From: Verrucomicrobiota bacterium
GTDB lineage: Bacteria; Verrucomicrobiota; Verrucomicrobiia; Opitutales; Opitutaceae
Direction: 5' to 3'
NCBI GenBank assembly: GCA_023433275.1
Contig: JAEZDN010000052.1
Coordinates: 109,744 to 173,743 of the forward strand
DNA length: 64,000 nt
Shown: in pieces, positions 45,924 to 53,677 of the stretch
How the letters are laid out: the number at the start of each line of letters is the position of its first letter
How positions within the stretch are numbered: the stretch's first letter is position 1
Position numbers and translations under genes: made by a program
The notes under the pieces: generated by a model
Seen by the model: only the letters and a program-made list of their open reading frames with translations
Told to the model about the DNA's origin: nothing
Database searches by the model: none

Positions 45924-46895
45924 ATGATCCATTCCTTCATCTTCAGCGAAGGCAAGCTGGTCGGCCGCGACCTCGAACTCGAGGCACTCCGCCTCGTGCA
46001 GGCCGACAAGGGCCTGATCATCTGGGTCGACCTGGACAACCCGACGGACGACGAGATCAAGGCCGTCCTCGAGAATCTCTTCCAGTTCCACCCGCTCGCC
46101 ATCGAGGACTGCGTCACTCCCAGCCCGCTGCCCAAGATCGAGGACTACGAGGACTACCTCTTCATGGTCACCCACGCCGTGGACTACAGCCGGGAGGACA
46201 AGTTCGCCTCCACCGAACTCGATCTCTTCCTCGGCAAGGAATTCCTCGTCACCTTCCACCGCGCCTCCCTTCGCTCGGTCAGCGCGCTCATCGACCGCCT
46301 CGCGAAAAACACCAGCCCCGGCCCGCGCGGCCCCGACCGCCTCGCCCACTCCCTGCTCGACTTGCTCGTCGACAACTACACGCCGATGCTCGCCGAACTG
46401 CACAACGAGCTCGAGGAAATGGAAGATATCGTGCTCACCCGGGAATCCGACAAGGAATTCGTGAGCGAACTGCTCCAGGTCCGCGGCGACTTCACCAAGC
46501 TCCGCCAGATCGTCCGGCCCCAGCGTGACATCATCGACCGCCTGGCGCGCGGCGACAGCAAGTTCATCCGCTCGACGCTGCTACCCTATTTCCGCGATCT
46601 GCGCGACAACCTCGCCCGCCTCGAGGAAAACATCACCGGCTATCACGAGCGACTGATGATGGCCTTCGACATTTACCTGAACAAGGCCGCCGGCGAGGCC
46701 AACGAGGGCATCAAGTTCCTCACCGCCCTCACCGCCATCACGCTCCCCGTGGTCGTCATCGGCACGTGGTACGGCATGAACTTCGAGCACATGCGCGAAC
46801 TGCACAGCCCGCGCGGCTACCAGATCGCGTCGGGCATCACCATTCTCACGACCCTTGTCACCGCGATTTACCTGAAGAAGAAAAAGTGGTTCTAG
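45924..46895 (+). CDS. corA: CorA family magnesium/cobalt channel
   Basis: 323 residues from the ATG at 45924. Cytoplasmic N-terminal domain rich in charged helices, then two membrane helices at the C terminus. The selectivity signature is YGMNFEHM with GMN at about 284-286; the second helix (about 303-318) is followed by the basic tail KKKKWF. It forms a pentameric channel for Mg2+ (or Co2+/Ni2+). The usual MPEL next to GMN is replaced by MRELHSPRGY. The longer in-frame start at 45783 runs through the REP pair and is not used. Confidence 0.94.
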   Translation: MIHSFIFSEGKLVGRDLELEALRLVQADKGLIIWVDLDNPTDDEIKAVLENLFQFHPLAIEDCVTPSPLPKIEDYEDYLFMVTHAVDYSREDKFASTELDLFLGKEFLVTFHRASLRSVSALIDRLAKNTSPGPRGPDRLAHSLLDLLVDNYTPMLAELHNELEEMEDIVLTRESDKEFVSELLQVRGDFTKLRQIVRPQRDIIDRLARGDSKFIRSTLLPYFRDLRDNLARLEENITGYHERLMMAFDIYLNKAAGEANEGIKFLTALTAITLPVVVIGTWYGMNFEHMRELHSPRGYQIASGITILTTLVTAIYLKKKKWF

Positions 46896-47001
46896 TTCGG
46901 ATAACTCGCCCGCCGCACACCCACCCCCGACCAGCCGAGGTGCGTCGGATTCGCCCAGGACAGGAACAACTCAAGACGGGCCCCTTTCGCCAACCGGCCG
47001 C

Positions 47002-48645
47002 GTGAATCTCGACCTCATCGGACTCCTCGCCTTTGGCCTGGCCGCCGCCCAGGTGCTCGCCGGATTCCACGCGCCCACTCGCGACCTCTGGTGGCGAAGC
47101 CGCTGGCTCTTCGTCCTCCTCCTGGGCTGCGCCCTGTTCGTTTTTCAACGTGACGCGATCCGCGCGAATTTCCAAATCTGGAATCCCGATGAGAGCCAGC
47201 TGATCGCGGGCGCCCTCGCGCTCCCCGAGTATCCCGTCTTCTGGCGCGATGTCGACGGCACCACCCACGGTCCCCTCGCGCAATACCCGCTCCTGCTCCC
47301 CACCGCCCTCGGCGCCCGCCTCGATTACACGTCCGCGCGCATCGTCTCCGCCTGTCTTACCATCGCGCTCCTCGCTTCCCTCCACGCGGCCCTCGCCGTC
47401 TGGCTCACCGAGGCTGCCGCCCGCCTGGCGATCTTCCCCGCGTGGGCCTGGCTGATTTTCAATCAGGATCCCGAACTCGCGCAGTACACCACCGAGCTGA
47501 CGCCGTCGCTGCTCATCGCGCTGGCAGCGTGGCCCGCGGCGCGCCTCCTCGCCAGCGGCTCCCTTGGCGCCGCCGGATGCGCCTTGGGCGGTGCGCTCGC
47601 AGGCGCCGCTCCGTTTGCCAAGCTCCAGGCCACGCCACTTGCTCTCTGGATTTTCGGATGCCTGCTCGTCGCGCAACTCCGCTCCCCTCCCGCAGGCCGC
47701 ACCCGGCGAATCGCAGCCCTCTTCCTCGGCGGAGTGCTGCCCGCCGCCCTTCTCCTGGCGCACGCCGCGGCCGGTGATGCGCTGGTCGACTTTCGCGTCC
47801 GCTACCTCGAGGTGAATCTCCGCGGCTACGTCGCCGAGGGCGCCACGTGGTTCAACGACGCACCGCCCCTCCCGGGCATGCTTTTCGGTTTCAACCAATT
47901 TCTCTGGCCGCTCGTCGCCCTCACCCTCGGCGCCGGCACCTGGCTCGTGCGCCATCGCTCGCCAACGACATGGAAACTCGTGCTGTTCACCGCCGGTCTC
48001 GCCGCCTCGGCCACCTTCGCCGTCTGGGCCCCGCACAAGCCCTTCGCCCACTACTTCCTGCTCCTCGCCGGTCCGCTCGTCCTGCTCTTCGGCGCCGTGG
48101 CGGCCCCCGCCCTGGCCCGTCTGCAGGAACTTTCCGTCCGACAACGCACCGTCGGAGCGCTGCTCCTCCTGTTCGCGCTCAGCGGTCCCTCGGTGTGGCA
48201 TCATTTCCGCCATCCCGATTATTTTCGCACCATCGTCCGCTCGCGCCCCCCGCTCGACCGCTCGCTGATCGAGGCGGTCCAACGCCATACCACCCCCGGC
48301 GGCGGTCTCGCGGTCTGGGGCTGGCAGCCTGGCCTGTATGTGTTCACCCAAACCCGCGCCGCGACGCCGGACCTCGTGGTCTTCTGGCCGATCGTGCCGT
48401 CCCCGTGGCGCGATTTCTATCGGGAACGTTACTTGCAGGCTTTCTCCGCTCGCCCGCCGCCGCTGTTCGTCGACACCATCGGTCCGGCCGATTTCTTCTT
48501 CTTTCGCCATCCCTCGGCCGCCCACGAGGACTTCCCCGCGTTGCGCGACCTGATAGCCCGCGACTACACGCTCGCGGAAACCGTCGCCGGCGCCCGCCTC
48601 TACACGCGCCGGGATCGTACTGTCCCGGTGACGCCGGCACTGTGA
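47002..48645 (+). CDS. Polytopic membrane protein, GT39/ArnT-like glycosyltransferase
   Basis: 547 residues from a GTG, with about ten hydrophobic segments through residue 395 and a soluble C-terminal part. The first outer loop contains IWNPDESQLIAG (about 53-64), matching the catalytic Asp-Glu loop of the GT-C/GT39 fold, where a lipid-linked sugar is transferred. The C-terminal region (about 410-547) is soluble with HTTPGGGLAVWGWQPGLYVFTQ. Likely transfers a sugar from polyprenyl phosphate to a glycan or lipid outside the membrane. Substrate unknown. Opens the 47-63 kb envelope region. Confidence 0.75.
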   Translation: MNLDLIGLLAFGLAAAQVLAGFHAPTRDLWWRSRWLFVLLLGCALFVFQRDAIRANFQIWNPDESQLIAGALALPEYPVFWRDVDGTTHGPLAQYPLLLPTALGARLDYTSARIVSACLTIALLASLHAALAVWLTEAAARLAIFPAWAWLIFNQDPELAQYTTELTPSLLIALAAWPAARLLASGSLGAAGCALGGALAGAAPFAKLQATPLALWIFGCLLVAQLRSPPAGRTRRIAALFLGGVLPAALLLAHAAAGDALVDFRVRYLEVNLRGYVAEGATWFNDAPPLPGMLFGFNQFLWPLVALTLGAGTWLVRHRSPTTWKLVLFTAGLAASATFAVWAPHKPFAHYFLLLAGPLVLLFGAVAAPALARLQELSVRQRTVGALLLLFALSGPSVWHHFRHPDYFRTIVRSRPPLDRSLIEAVQRHTTPGGGLAVWGWQPGLYVFTQTRAATPDLVVFWPIVPSPWRDFYRERYLQAFSARPPPLFVDTIGPADFFFFRHPSAAHEDFPALRDLIARDYTLAETVAGARLYTRRDRTVPVTPAL

Positions 48646-48706
48646 CGCCCGCCGCGCCGCGGTCGCTTGCCAGGCCGCCAACTTCGGCAAGCGTGCTCGC
48701 GCCGCC

Positions 48707-49930
48707 ATGAAAGAACTTCTTCACGACCCGCGCATCCGGCGGCTGCTCCTTGCGAACATCACGGGCTCCATCGGGTCAGGCATCACGATCTTCGCCGTGC
48801 CGTGGCTTCTGGTGCAACAACCCGGCGGCACGACCACCTATGGCACGGTCACGCTGATCACCACGATCGTGCTGTTCCTCTTCATGCCGTACTACGGCGT
48901 GTGGGTGGACCACCACTCACGGAAGAAAATGCTGCTGGGCAGCGAGCTCTTCGGTTTTGCCGCCACCGCCCTCCTCGCCGTGCTCTGCGCCCTCACCGGC
49001 GGCTCCCACGCCGGCCTGCTCGCCGCGGTCTATTTCTGCGGCATGCTCTATTACACGCTGCACTTCCCGGCCAAGCTCGCGTTCCTCCAGCAGATCTTCG
49101 ACCGCTCCCAATACCAATCACTCATGGGCCTCATGGAAATCCAGGGCCAGACGGCCATGATGATCTCGGGCGGCCTCGGCGCCGTGCTGGTCGAGCACGT
49201 GAGCCTCACCACGATCCTGGTGCTGGACGCGTGCACCTATCTTTTCAGTTTCGCGATCCAATCCTCCATCCCCTACCAAAGCACCCACCTCCAGGCCGCC
49301 AACGCCGCGCCGCGCACCTCCGCCTGGCGCGCCATCGCCGAGGGCTGGGCCTGGCTCCGGCAGCGCCCGCGGCTCACGGTCTTCTTCGCTGCGTCACTCA
49401 TGCCCTTCATCACCGTCATGGTCGGAAATTATCTTTTTCCCATCTACGTCGGCCAAACCCTGCGCGCCGGCGCCTGGGTTTTTGGCGCCGGTGAGGCCGT
49501 GTTCGCCGCGGGCGCGATTGCCGCCGGCTTCAGCCTGCCCCGGTTGATCGCCACCCACTCGGCCCGGCGGACCGTTCCACTGACCATGACTATTTTCGCC
49601 GCCGGCGCCGCCCTGCTCGTCGCACTTCCCTCCATCCCCGCCTACCTCGTCGCCGCCCTTCTGCTCGGTTACGGCAACGCCGGCAGCCGCGTCGCCCGCA
49701 GCGCGGCCCTGCTGCACCTGGTCGAGAACCGCGTCATGGGCCGCGTGGGCTCCTTCTTCTATGCCTACGATCGGGTGATGCGCACCCTCCTCACCTCGGC
49801 GGTTATCGCCATCGTCACCGTCGACGGCCCCCGCCCCGCGTTCGCCCTCCTGCTCGCCCTCGTGCTTCTCGGCCTGGTCGCCGTCCTCCGCAGCCGCTCC
49901 GCCCTGCAACCCGCCGACGTCGCAGGCTGA
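48707..49930 (+). CDS. Major facilitator superfamily permease
   Basis: 407 residues with about twelve hydrophobic helices. The motif A loop between helices 2 and 3 is present in the form YYGVWVDHHSRKKMLL (D-x-x-x-R-x-K). The family resembles the MFS group of enterobactin-exporter-like and macrolide-exporter-like proteins (LLLANITGSIGSGITIFAVPWLLVQQ at the N terminus). Substrate cannot be assigned. It follows the GT39-like gene by 61 bp and precedes wecG by about 50 bp on the same strand. Confidence 0.85.
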   Translation: MKELLHDPRIRRLLLANITGSIGSGITIFAVPWLLVQQPGGTTTYGTVTLITTIVLFLFMPYYGVWVDHHSRKKMLLGSELFGFAATALLAVLCALTGGSHAGLLAAVYFCGMLYYTLHFPAKLAFLQQIFDRSQYQSLMGLMEIQGQTAMMISGGLGAVLVEHVSLTTILVLDACTYLFSFAIQSSIPYQSTHLQAANAAPRTSAWRAIAEGWAWLRQRPRLTVFFAASLMPFITVMVGNYLFPIYVGQTLRAGAWVFGAGEAVFAAGAIAAGFSLPRLIATHSARRTVPLTMTIFAAGAALLVALPSIPAYLVAALLLGYGNAGSRVARSAALLHLVENRVMGRVGSFFYAYDRVMRTLLTSAVIAIVTVDGPRPAFALLLALVLLGLVAVLRSRSALQPADVAG

Positions 49931-49982
49931 GCCATTATCCTGCGTTGCCCGACGTCGCGAGCCCGACAAAGTGCTCGTGAGC

Positions 49983-50777
49983 ATGCACCCACCCGCCTCG
50001 AGCCCGACGCCTTCCGCGACGCGCTTCAATGTCCTCGGCACCGGCGTTTCCGCGCTGTCGCTCGACGCCGCGGGCGAGATCGTCTTCGCGACCCGCGGCC
50101 GGCCGCGCTCCGGCTACATCTGCTGCGCCACCGCGTACAATCTCAACCTGGCGCGCACCGACCCGGCTCTGCGCGCCGCTTACAACCGCTCCCTGCTCAC
50201 CACGCCCGACGGCATGCCCCTGGTCTGGCTCGGCCGCTGGCACGGACACCACAACGTCAGCCGCGTCTACGGCCCGGACCTCATGGAACTCGTCTGCGAT
50301 GCCGGTCGCGCCCACGGCCTGACGCACTATTTCTACGGCGGAAAACCCGGCGTGACCGACGAGCTCTCGGCCCGGCTGTGCGCCCGTTTCCCCGGCCTCC
50401 GGGTGTCCGGCAAATTCACGCCCCCATTTCGTCCGCTGACGACGGAAGAACTCGCCGGCCTGCACGCCGACATCGCCGCCAAAAAACCCGACATCGTCTG
50501 GGTCGGTCTCAGCACGCCCCTGCAGGAAAAGTTCATGGCTGCCCATGCTGCGACGCTCGATGCCGGCTTGATGATCGGCGTCGGCGCGGCCTTCGACTTC
50601 CTTTCCGGTCGCGTCCGCCAAGCCCCGCGCTGGATGCAACGCAGCGGCCTCGAGTGGCTGCACCGCCTCGCCACCGAACCCCGACGCCTCTGGAAGCGCT
50701 ACCTCCTTCACAACCCAATGTTCGTATTACGAACATTGGCCCAACTTACCGGCCTGAGAAAATATACCCTGGACTAA
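49983..50777 (+). CDS. WecG/TagA/CpsF family N-acetyl-mannosaminyltransferase-like protein
   Basis: About 264 residues from the ATG at 49983; in-frame GTG codons at 49971 and 49977 are alternatives. GT26 family marks: CCATAYNLNLARTDPALRAAYNRSLLTTPDGMPLVWLGR (with the catalytic TPDGMPLVW), RVYGPDLMELVCD, YFYGGKPGVTDEL, IVWVGLSTPLQEKFM and MIGVGAAFDFLSGRVRQAPRWMQRSGLEWLHRLATEPRRLWKRY. These enzymes transfer an N-acetyl-hexosamine (classically ManNAc or ManNAcA) to a lipid-linked GlcNAc in teichoic acid, enterobacterial common antigen or exopolysaccharide synthesis. Confidence 0.92.
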   Translation: MHPPASSPTPSATRFNVLGTGVSALSLDAAGEIVFATRGRPRSGYICCATAYNLNLARTDPALRAAYNRSLLTTPDGMPLVWLGRWHGHHNVSRVYGPDLMELVCDAGRAHGLTHYFYGGKPGVTDELSARLCARFPGLRVSGKFTPPFRPLTTEELAGLHADIAAKKPDIVWVGLSTPLQEKFMAAHAATLDAGLMIGVGAAFDFLSGRVRQAPRWMQRSGLEWLHRLATEPRRLWKRYLLHNPMFVLRTLAQLTGLRKYTLD

Positions 50778-50778
50778 G

Positions 50779-50804
50779 GTAGCGCGCGGATTCCGCTCCG
50801 CGCC
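50779..50804 (+). repeat. REP-like element with GTAG head
   Basis: GTAGCGCGCGGATTCCGCTCCGCGCC: GTAG head followed by GCGCGG ... CCGCGC (6-bp stem, larger loop). It sits between two convergent genes, one base after the wecG-like stop, where it could act as a shared terminator. Confidence 0.65.
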
Positions 50805-50832
50805 ACGCCGGGCAAGGGACTCGCCGCCCGCC

Positions 50833-51498
50833 TCAAAACAGACTCCCTTGCTGCAACGCGTCGCGTCGCTCGCCATCGAGCGTGCTCATTTGCAGCAACC
50901 ACGGGATCGTCGCCGCCGAGAGCTCGGGTCGCTGCAACAATCGTCGCAACAGCAACGCCCCCGCCAGCGCATCATGCAACGCGGCGTGATAATGCCGCCG
51001 CGCCGCCGGACAATGCCGCCGCGCCGCCATTTCGAGTTCCACCGACAAACCCTCGCGAACAATGAGGTCCTCCAACCGCACCGAACCCAGCTGCGGAAAC
51101 AACTGCGGGTAAAGCCGGCCCGTGTCGATCCACGGTCCCCACTCGGTCGCTGTCCGGCCCGGCCGCGCGAAATCCGGCGCCTCCCTCGGGTACGGCCACA
51201 CCTTCCTCAACAGCGAGTTTTCCGCCGAGGCGAAATGCGCCGCCAACGGCCCCGTCGCGCGCAGGCCGGCGAACCGTTCCCACTCGGCCGCAAAATACGC
51301 CTCCGAGGTCAACCCGTCCGCGCTCAGCCGGTGCACCTTGGTGTCATCGGCGCTCACCGCGCCCGTCGCCCGGCACAACCGCGTGTGCGTAGCGGCAATC
51401 TCCCCACCCTTCAACGTCACCACCCCGAACTCCAGGATGCCCGACGTGACGTTGCCCTCGAAATCAATGAAATGAATCGGCGTGTCGGCCCAGGACAT
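50833..51498 (-). CDS. DEDD-type 3'-5' exonuclease (DnaQ-like)
   Basis: 221 residues from the ATG at 51496-51498. Exo I motif IHFIDFEGNVTSGILEFGVV with Asp-x-Glu, middle Asp in the HFASAENSLLRK region (Exo II, weaker) and the C-terminal HAALHDALAGALLLRRLL with His and Asp of the DEDDh group. Single domain, so it is a stand-alone proofreading-like or RNA-processing nuclease rather than a polymerase part. Exact role is not apparent. The upstream in-frame start at 51570 lies within the word-repeat island and encodes low-complexity sequence, so it is rejected. Confidence 0.78.
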   Translation of the reverse strand: MSWADTPIHFIDFEGNVTSGILEFGVVTLKGGEIAATHTRLCRATGAVSADDTKVHRLSADGLTSEAYFAAEWERFAGLRATGPLAAHFASAENSLLRKVWPYPREAPDFARPGRTATEWGPWIDTGRLYPQLFPQLGSVRLEDLIVREGLSVELEMAARRHCPAARRHYHAALHDALAGALLLRRLLQRPELSAATIPWLLQMSTLDGERRDALQQGSLF

Positions 51499-51502
51499 GG
51501 TC

Positions 51503-51595
51503 AATTTACGATGTATGATACTCGATGTATGATTTGGAAACCGGACGCGCGCTTCGCTCCGCCGAATCATAAATCATAAGTCGTAAATCATAAGT
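51503..51595. repeat. Low-complexity island with inverted arms upstream of the exonuclease gene
   Basis: The left arm (51503-51536) repeats CGATGTATGAT twice; the right arm (51564-51595) repeats AATCATAA and GTCGTAAATCATAA. Reverse-complementing the right arm gives TTTACGA and TATGATT words in the same order as the left arm. The central 27 bases are GC-rich. This spacer separates queF from the exonuclease gene on the same strand. Confidence 0.85.
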
Positions 51596-51598
51596 TCC

Positions 51599-51952
51599 TC
51601 ATCGCTTCCTTTTCCACTCCGCCGTCACGATCGACGAGAACCCGCCGCGCGCCTTCCACTTCGAAATGATGGTCAGGCTACGCGGCTTGAGCGCATTGCC
51701 CAGGTCGTCACAGATCTTGTTCGTCGCCGCCTCGAAGAAAATCCCCTCGTTGCGGTAGGCATGAAAATACAGCTTCAGCGACTTGAGCTCCACGCACTTC
51801 TTGTCCGCCACATAGCGCACCGTGATGTCGGCAAAATCCGGATGCCCCGTCATCGGGCACACCGACGTGAATTCATGATGCGTGTGCTCGATGAGAAAAT
51901 CGCGGTGCGGCGCGGGATTGGGAAACGTCTCGAGAATCTTTGGATCGGCCAT
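51599..51952 (-). CDS. queF: NADPH-dependent preQ0 reductase
   Basis: 117 residues, the short (type I, GTP cyclohydrolase I-like) QueF. It reduces 7-cyano-7-deazaguanine to preQ1 in queuosine synthesis. The catalytic Cys32 is in FTSVCPMTGHPDFA with Asp39 nearby, Glu55 lies in CVELKSLKLY, and the QueF motif E-S/L-K-S-x-K-x-Y-x-x-x-x-R-N-E-G is visible as ELKSLKLYFHAYRNEG. Both flanks carry word-repeat islands. The QueD-like gene is 41 kb away. Confidence 0.96.
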   Translation of the reverse strand: MADPKILETFPNPAPHRDFLIEHTHHEFTSVCPMTGHPDFADITVRYVADKKCVELKSLKLYFHAYRNEGIFFEAATNKICDDLGNALKPRSLTIISKWKARGGFSSIVTAEWKRKR

Positions 51953-51958
51953 GCCGGA

Positions 51959-51997
51959 AGCTGTAAGCCTAAAGCTATAGGCTTAAAGCCTAAAGCT
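51959..51997. repeat. Low-complexity island between rny and queF
   Basis: AAGCCTAAAGCT occurs twice (about 51965-51976 and 51986-51997) around an inverted TATAGGCTT, so TAAGCCTA and TAGGCTTA face each other. It fills most of the 61-bp spacer between the queF start and the rny stop. Confidence 0.85.
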
Positions 51998-52013
51998 GCG
52001 CTCCCTTGGCGCG

Positions 52014-53597
52014 CTACGTCGCCGTCTCCGTGTAGCGTTGCTCCCGGATCACCGTGACCTTGATCGTGCTCGGGTAATCCAACTCCTGCTCGATCTTCAG
52101 CTTCAGCGTCTTGGCCAGGGCGTGCGCCTGGTCATCAGTCACGATGCTCGGCTGCACCACCACGCGCACTTCGCGGCCCGCCTGGATGGCGAACGCCTGC
52201 TGCACGCCCGGCAGCGTCATGGCCAGGCGCTCGAGCCGGCCCAGGCGCTCCAGGTAATTGGTCATCGATTCCGCGCGCGCGCCCGGGCGCGACGCCGAGA
52301 TCGCGTCAGCTAAAATCACCAGGCCGGAGTAAACGGTCTCCGGCTTGACCTCCTCGTGGTGCGCCGCGACTGCATTGATCACGATCGGCGTCTCGCCATA
52401 CCGGCGGATGAAATCCGCGCCAATCAGCGCGTGACTGCCCTCGTACTCGCCTTCGATCGACTTGCCGATGTCGTGCAACAGGCCCGCGCGCTTCGCCAGG
52501 TTCGGCTCCAGCCCCAGTTCCGAGGCGAGCATCGAGCAGAGCTGCGCCACCTCGATCGAGTGATCCAGCACGTTCTGCGTGTACGAGAAACGAAACCGCA
52601 GCTTGCCCAACAGCTTGATGATCTCCGGGTGCAGTCCCGAGATCTTGAGCCGGTCCACCGCTTCCTCGCCGATCTGCGCGATGTGCAGGTCGAGCTCGGT
52701 GCGGGCGCGCCCCACTGCCTCCTCGATGCTCGCGGGATGGATGCGTCCGTCCTTCACCAGCGCCTCGAGCGCGAGCTTCGCCACCTCGCGGCGCACGGGA
52801 TCGAACGACGAGATCAACACCATCTGCGGCGACTCGTCGATGAGCAGCGTCGTGCCCGTCGATGCCTCGAACGATTTGATGTTGCGACCCTCGCGACCGA
52901 TGATGCGCCCCTTCATTTCCTCGGTCGGCAGCTGCACGATCGTCGCGGTGATGTCGTTGTTCGGCTTGCTCGCCAGCCGCTGCATGGTCGTGACCAGGAT
53001 CCGCTTGCCCTGCTGGACGAGGTCCTGCTCGGAACGCTCGAGCAGCTCCTTGCGCAACGCGCGCAACTCCTCCTGGCATTCAAAGGTGATTTCCTCCCGC
53101 AGTTGCTTGCGGATCTCCTCGCCATCCAGCGAGGCCACGCCCTCCAGCCGCTTGCGCAGGCTCTTGGAGAGATCGCGCATGGCGTCGCGCGCCTGGTTGA
53201 TCGCGGCCGCCTCGCGCGCCAGCCGCTCCTGCCGCTGCTCGAGCTGGTAATCGAGCAGGCCGAGCGATTCCTCGTGGGACCGGATCTCGCGCAACATCAT
53301 CTCGATCTCGATCTTTCGCCGGTCCAGGTCGCGGTTGAGCTCGGCTTCACGCGTCCGAATCTCCTCCTCCGCCTTGCTGATCATTTCCTGCGCGGTCACC
53401 GCCGCCTCCCGCCGCGCCATCTCCTGGTGCGCCTGCGCCTGCTCGGCCGCCAGCCGGCGCGTCTGCCGCAGCAGCAACCACACCGCCCCATAGCCCGCGC
53501 CCAAGCCCACCACCACCGCCAGGCCGAGCGCCCACAGGTAGGGCTCGGTCGCGGTCGTTTGGGTCAGTTGCTTGGCTGCGGCGATGACGGTCAGCAT
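52014..53597 (-). CDS. rny: Ribonuclease Y
   Basis: About 527 residues from the ATG at 53595-53597; a GTG three bases upstream and a TTG at 53612 are alternatives. N-terminal membrane helix (LWALGLAVVVGLGAGYGAVWLLL), long coiled coil rich in Arg/Glu/Gln (about 45-195), KH domain with GRIIGREGRNIKSFEASTG, then the HD domain with LLHDIGKSIEGEYEGSHA and DAISASRPGAR. It is the membrane-bound endonuclease that starts mRNA decay in organisms lacking RNase E. Presence here suggests a B. subtilis-like degradation route, alone or alongside RNase E elsewhere. Confidence 0.96.
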   Translation of the reverse strand: MLTVIAAAKQLTQTTATEPYLWALGLAVVVGLGAGYGAVWLLLRQTRRLAAEQAQAHQEMARREAAVTAQEMISKAEEEIRTREAELNRDLDRRKIEIEMMLREIRSHEESLGLLDYQLEQRQERLAREAAAINQARDAMRDLSKSLRKRLEGVASLDGEEIRKQLREEITFECQEELRALRKELLERSEQDLVQQGKRILVTTMQRLASKPNNDITATIVQLPTEEMKGRIIGREGRNIKSFEASTGTTLLIDESPQMVLISSFDPVRREVAKLALEALVKDGRIHPASIEEAVGRARTELDLHIAQIGEEAVDRLKISGLHPEIIKLLGKLRFRFSYTQNVLDHSIEVAQLCSMLASELGLEPNLAKRAGLLHDIGKSIEGEYEGSHALIGADFIRRYGETPIVINAVAAHHEEVKPETVYSGLVILADAISASRPGARAESMTNYLERLGRLERLAMTLPGVQQAFAIQAGREVRVVVQPSIVTDDQAHALAKTLKLKIEQELDYPSTIKVTVIREQRYTETAT

Positions 53598-53677
53598 CAC
53601 GTGAAGGTTCAAGGTAGGTCCGACCCCCCGCTTGGCAATACCGCAGACCAGTCCTCCGCGACTCCGCGCTTTTACAA

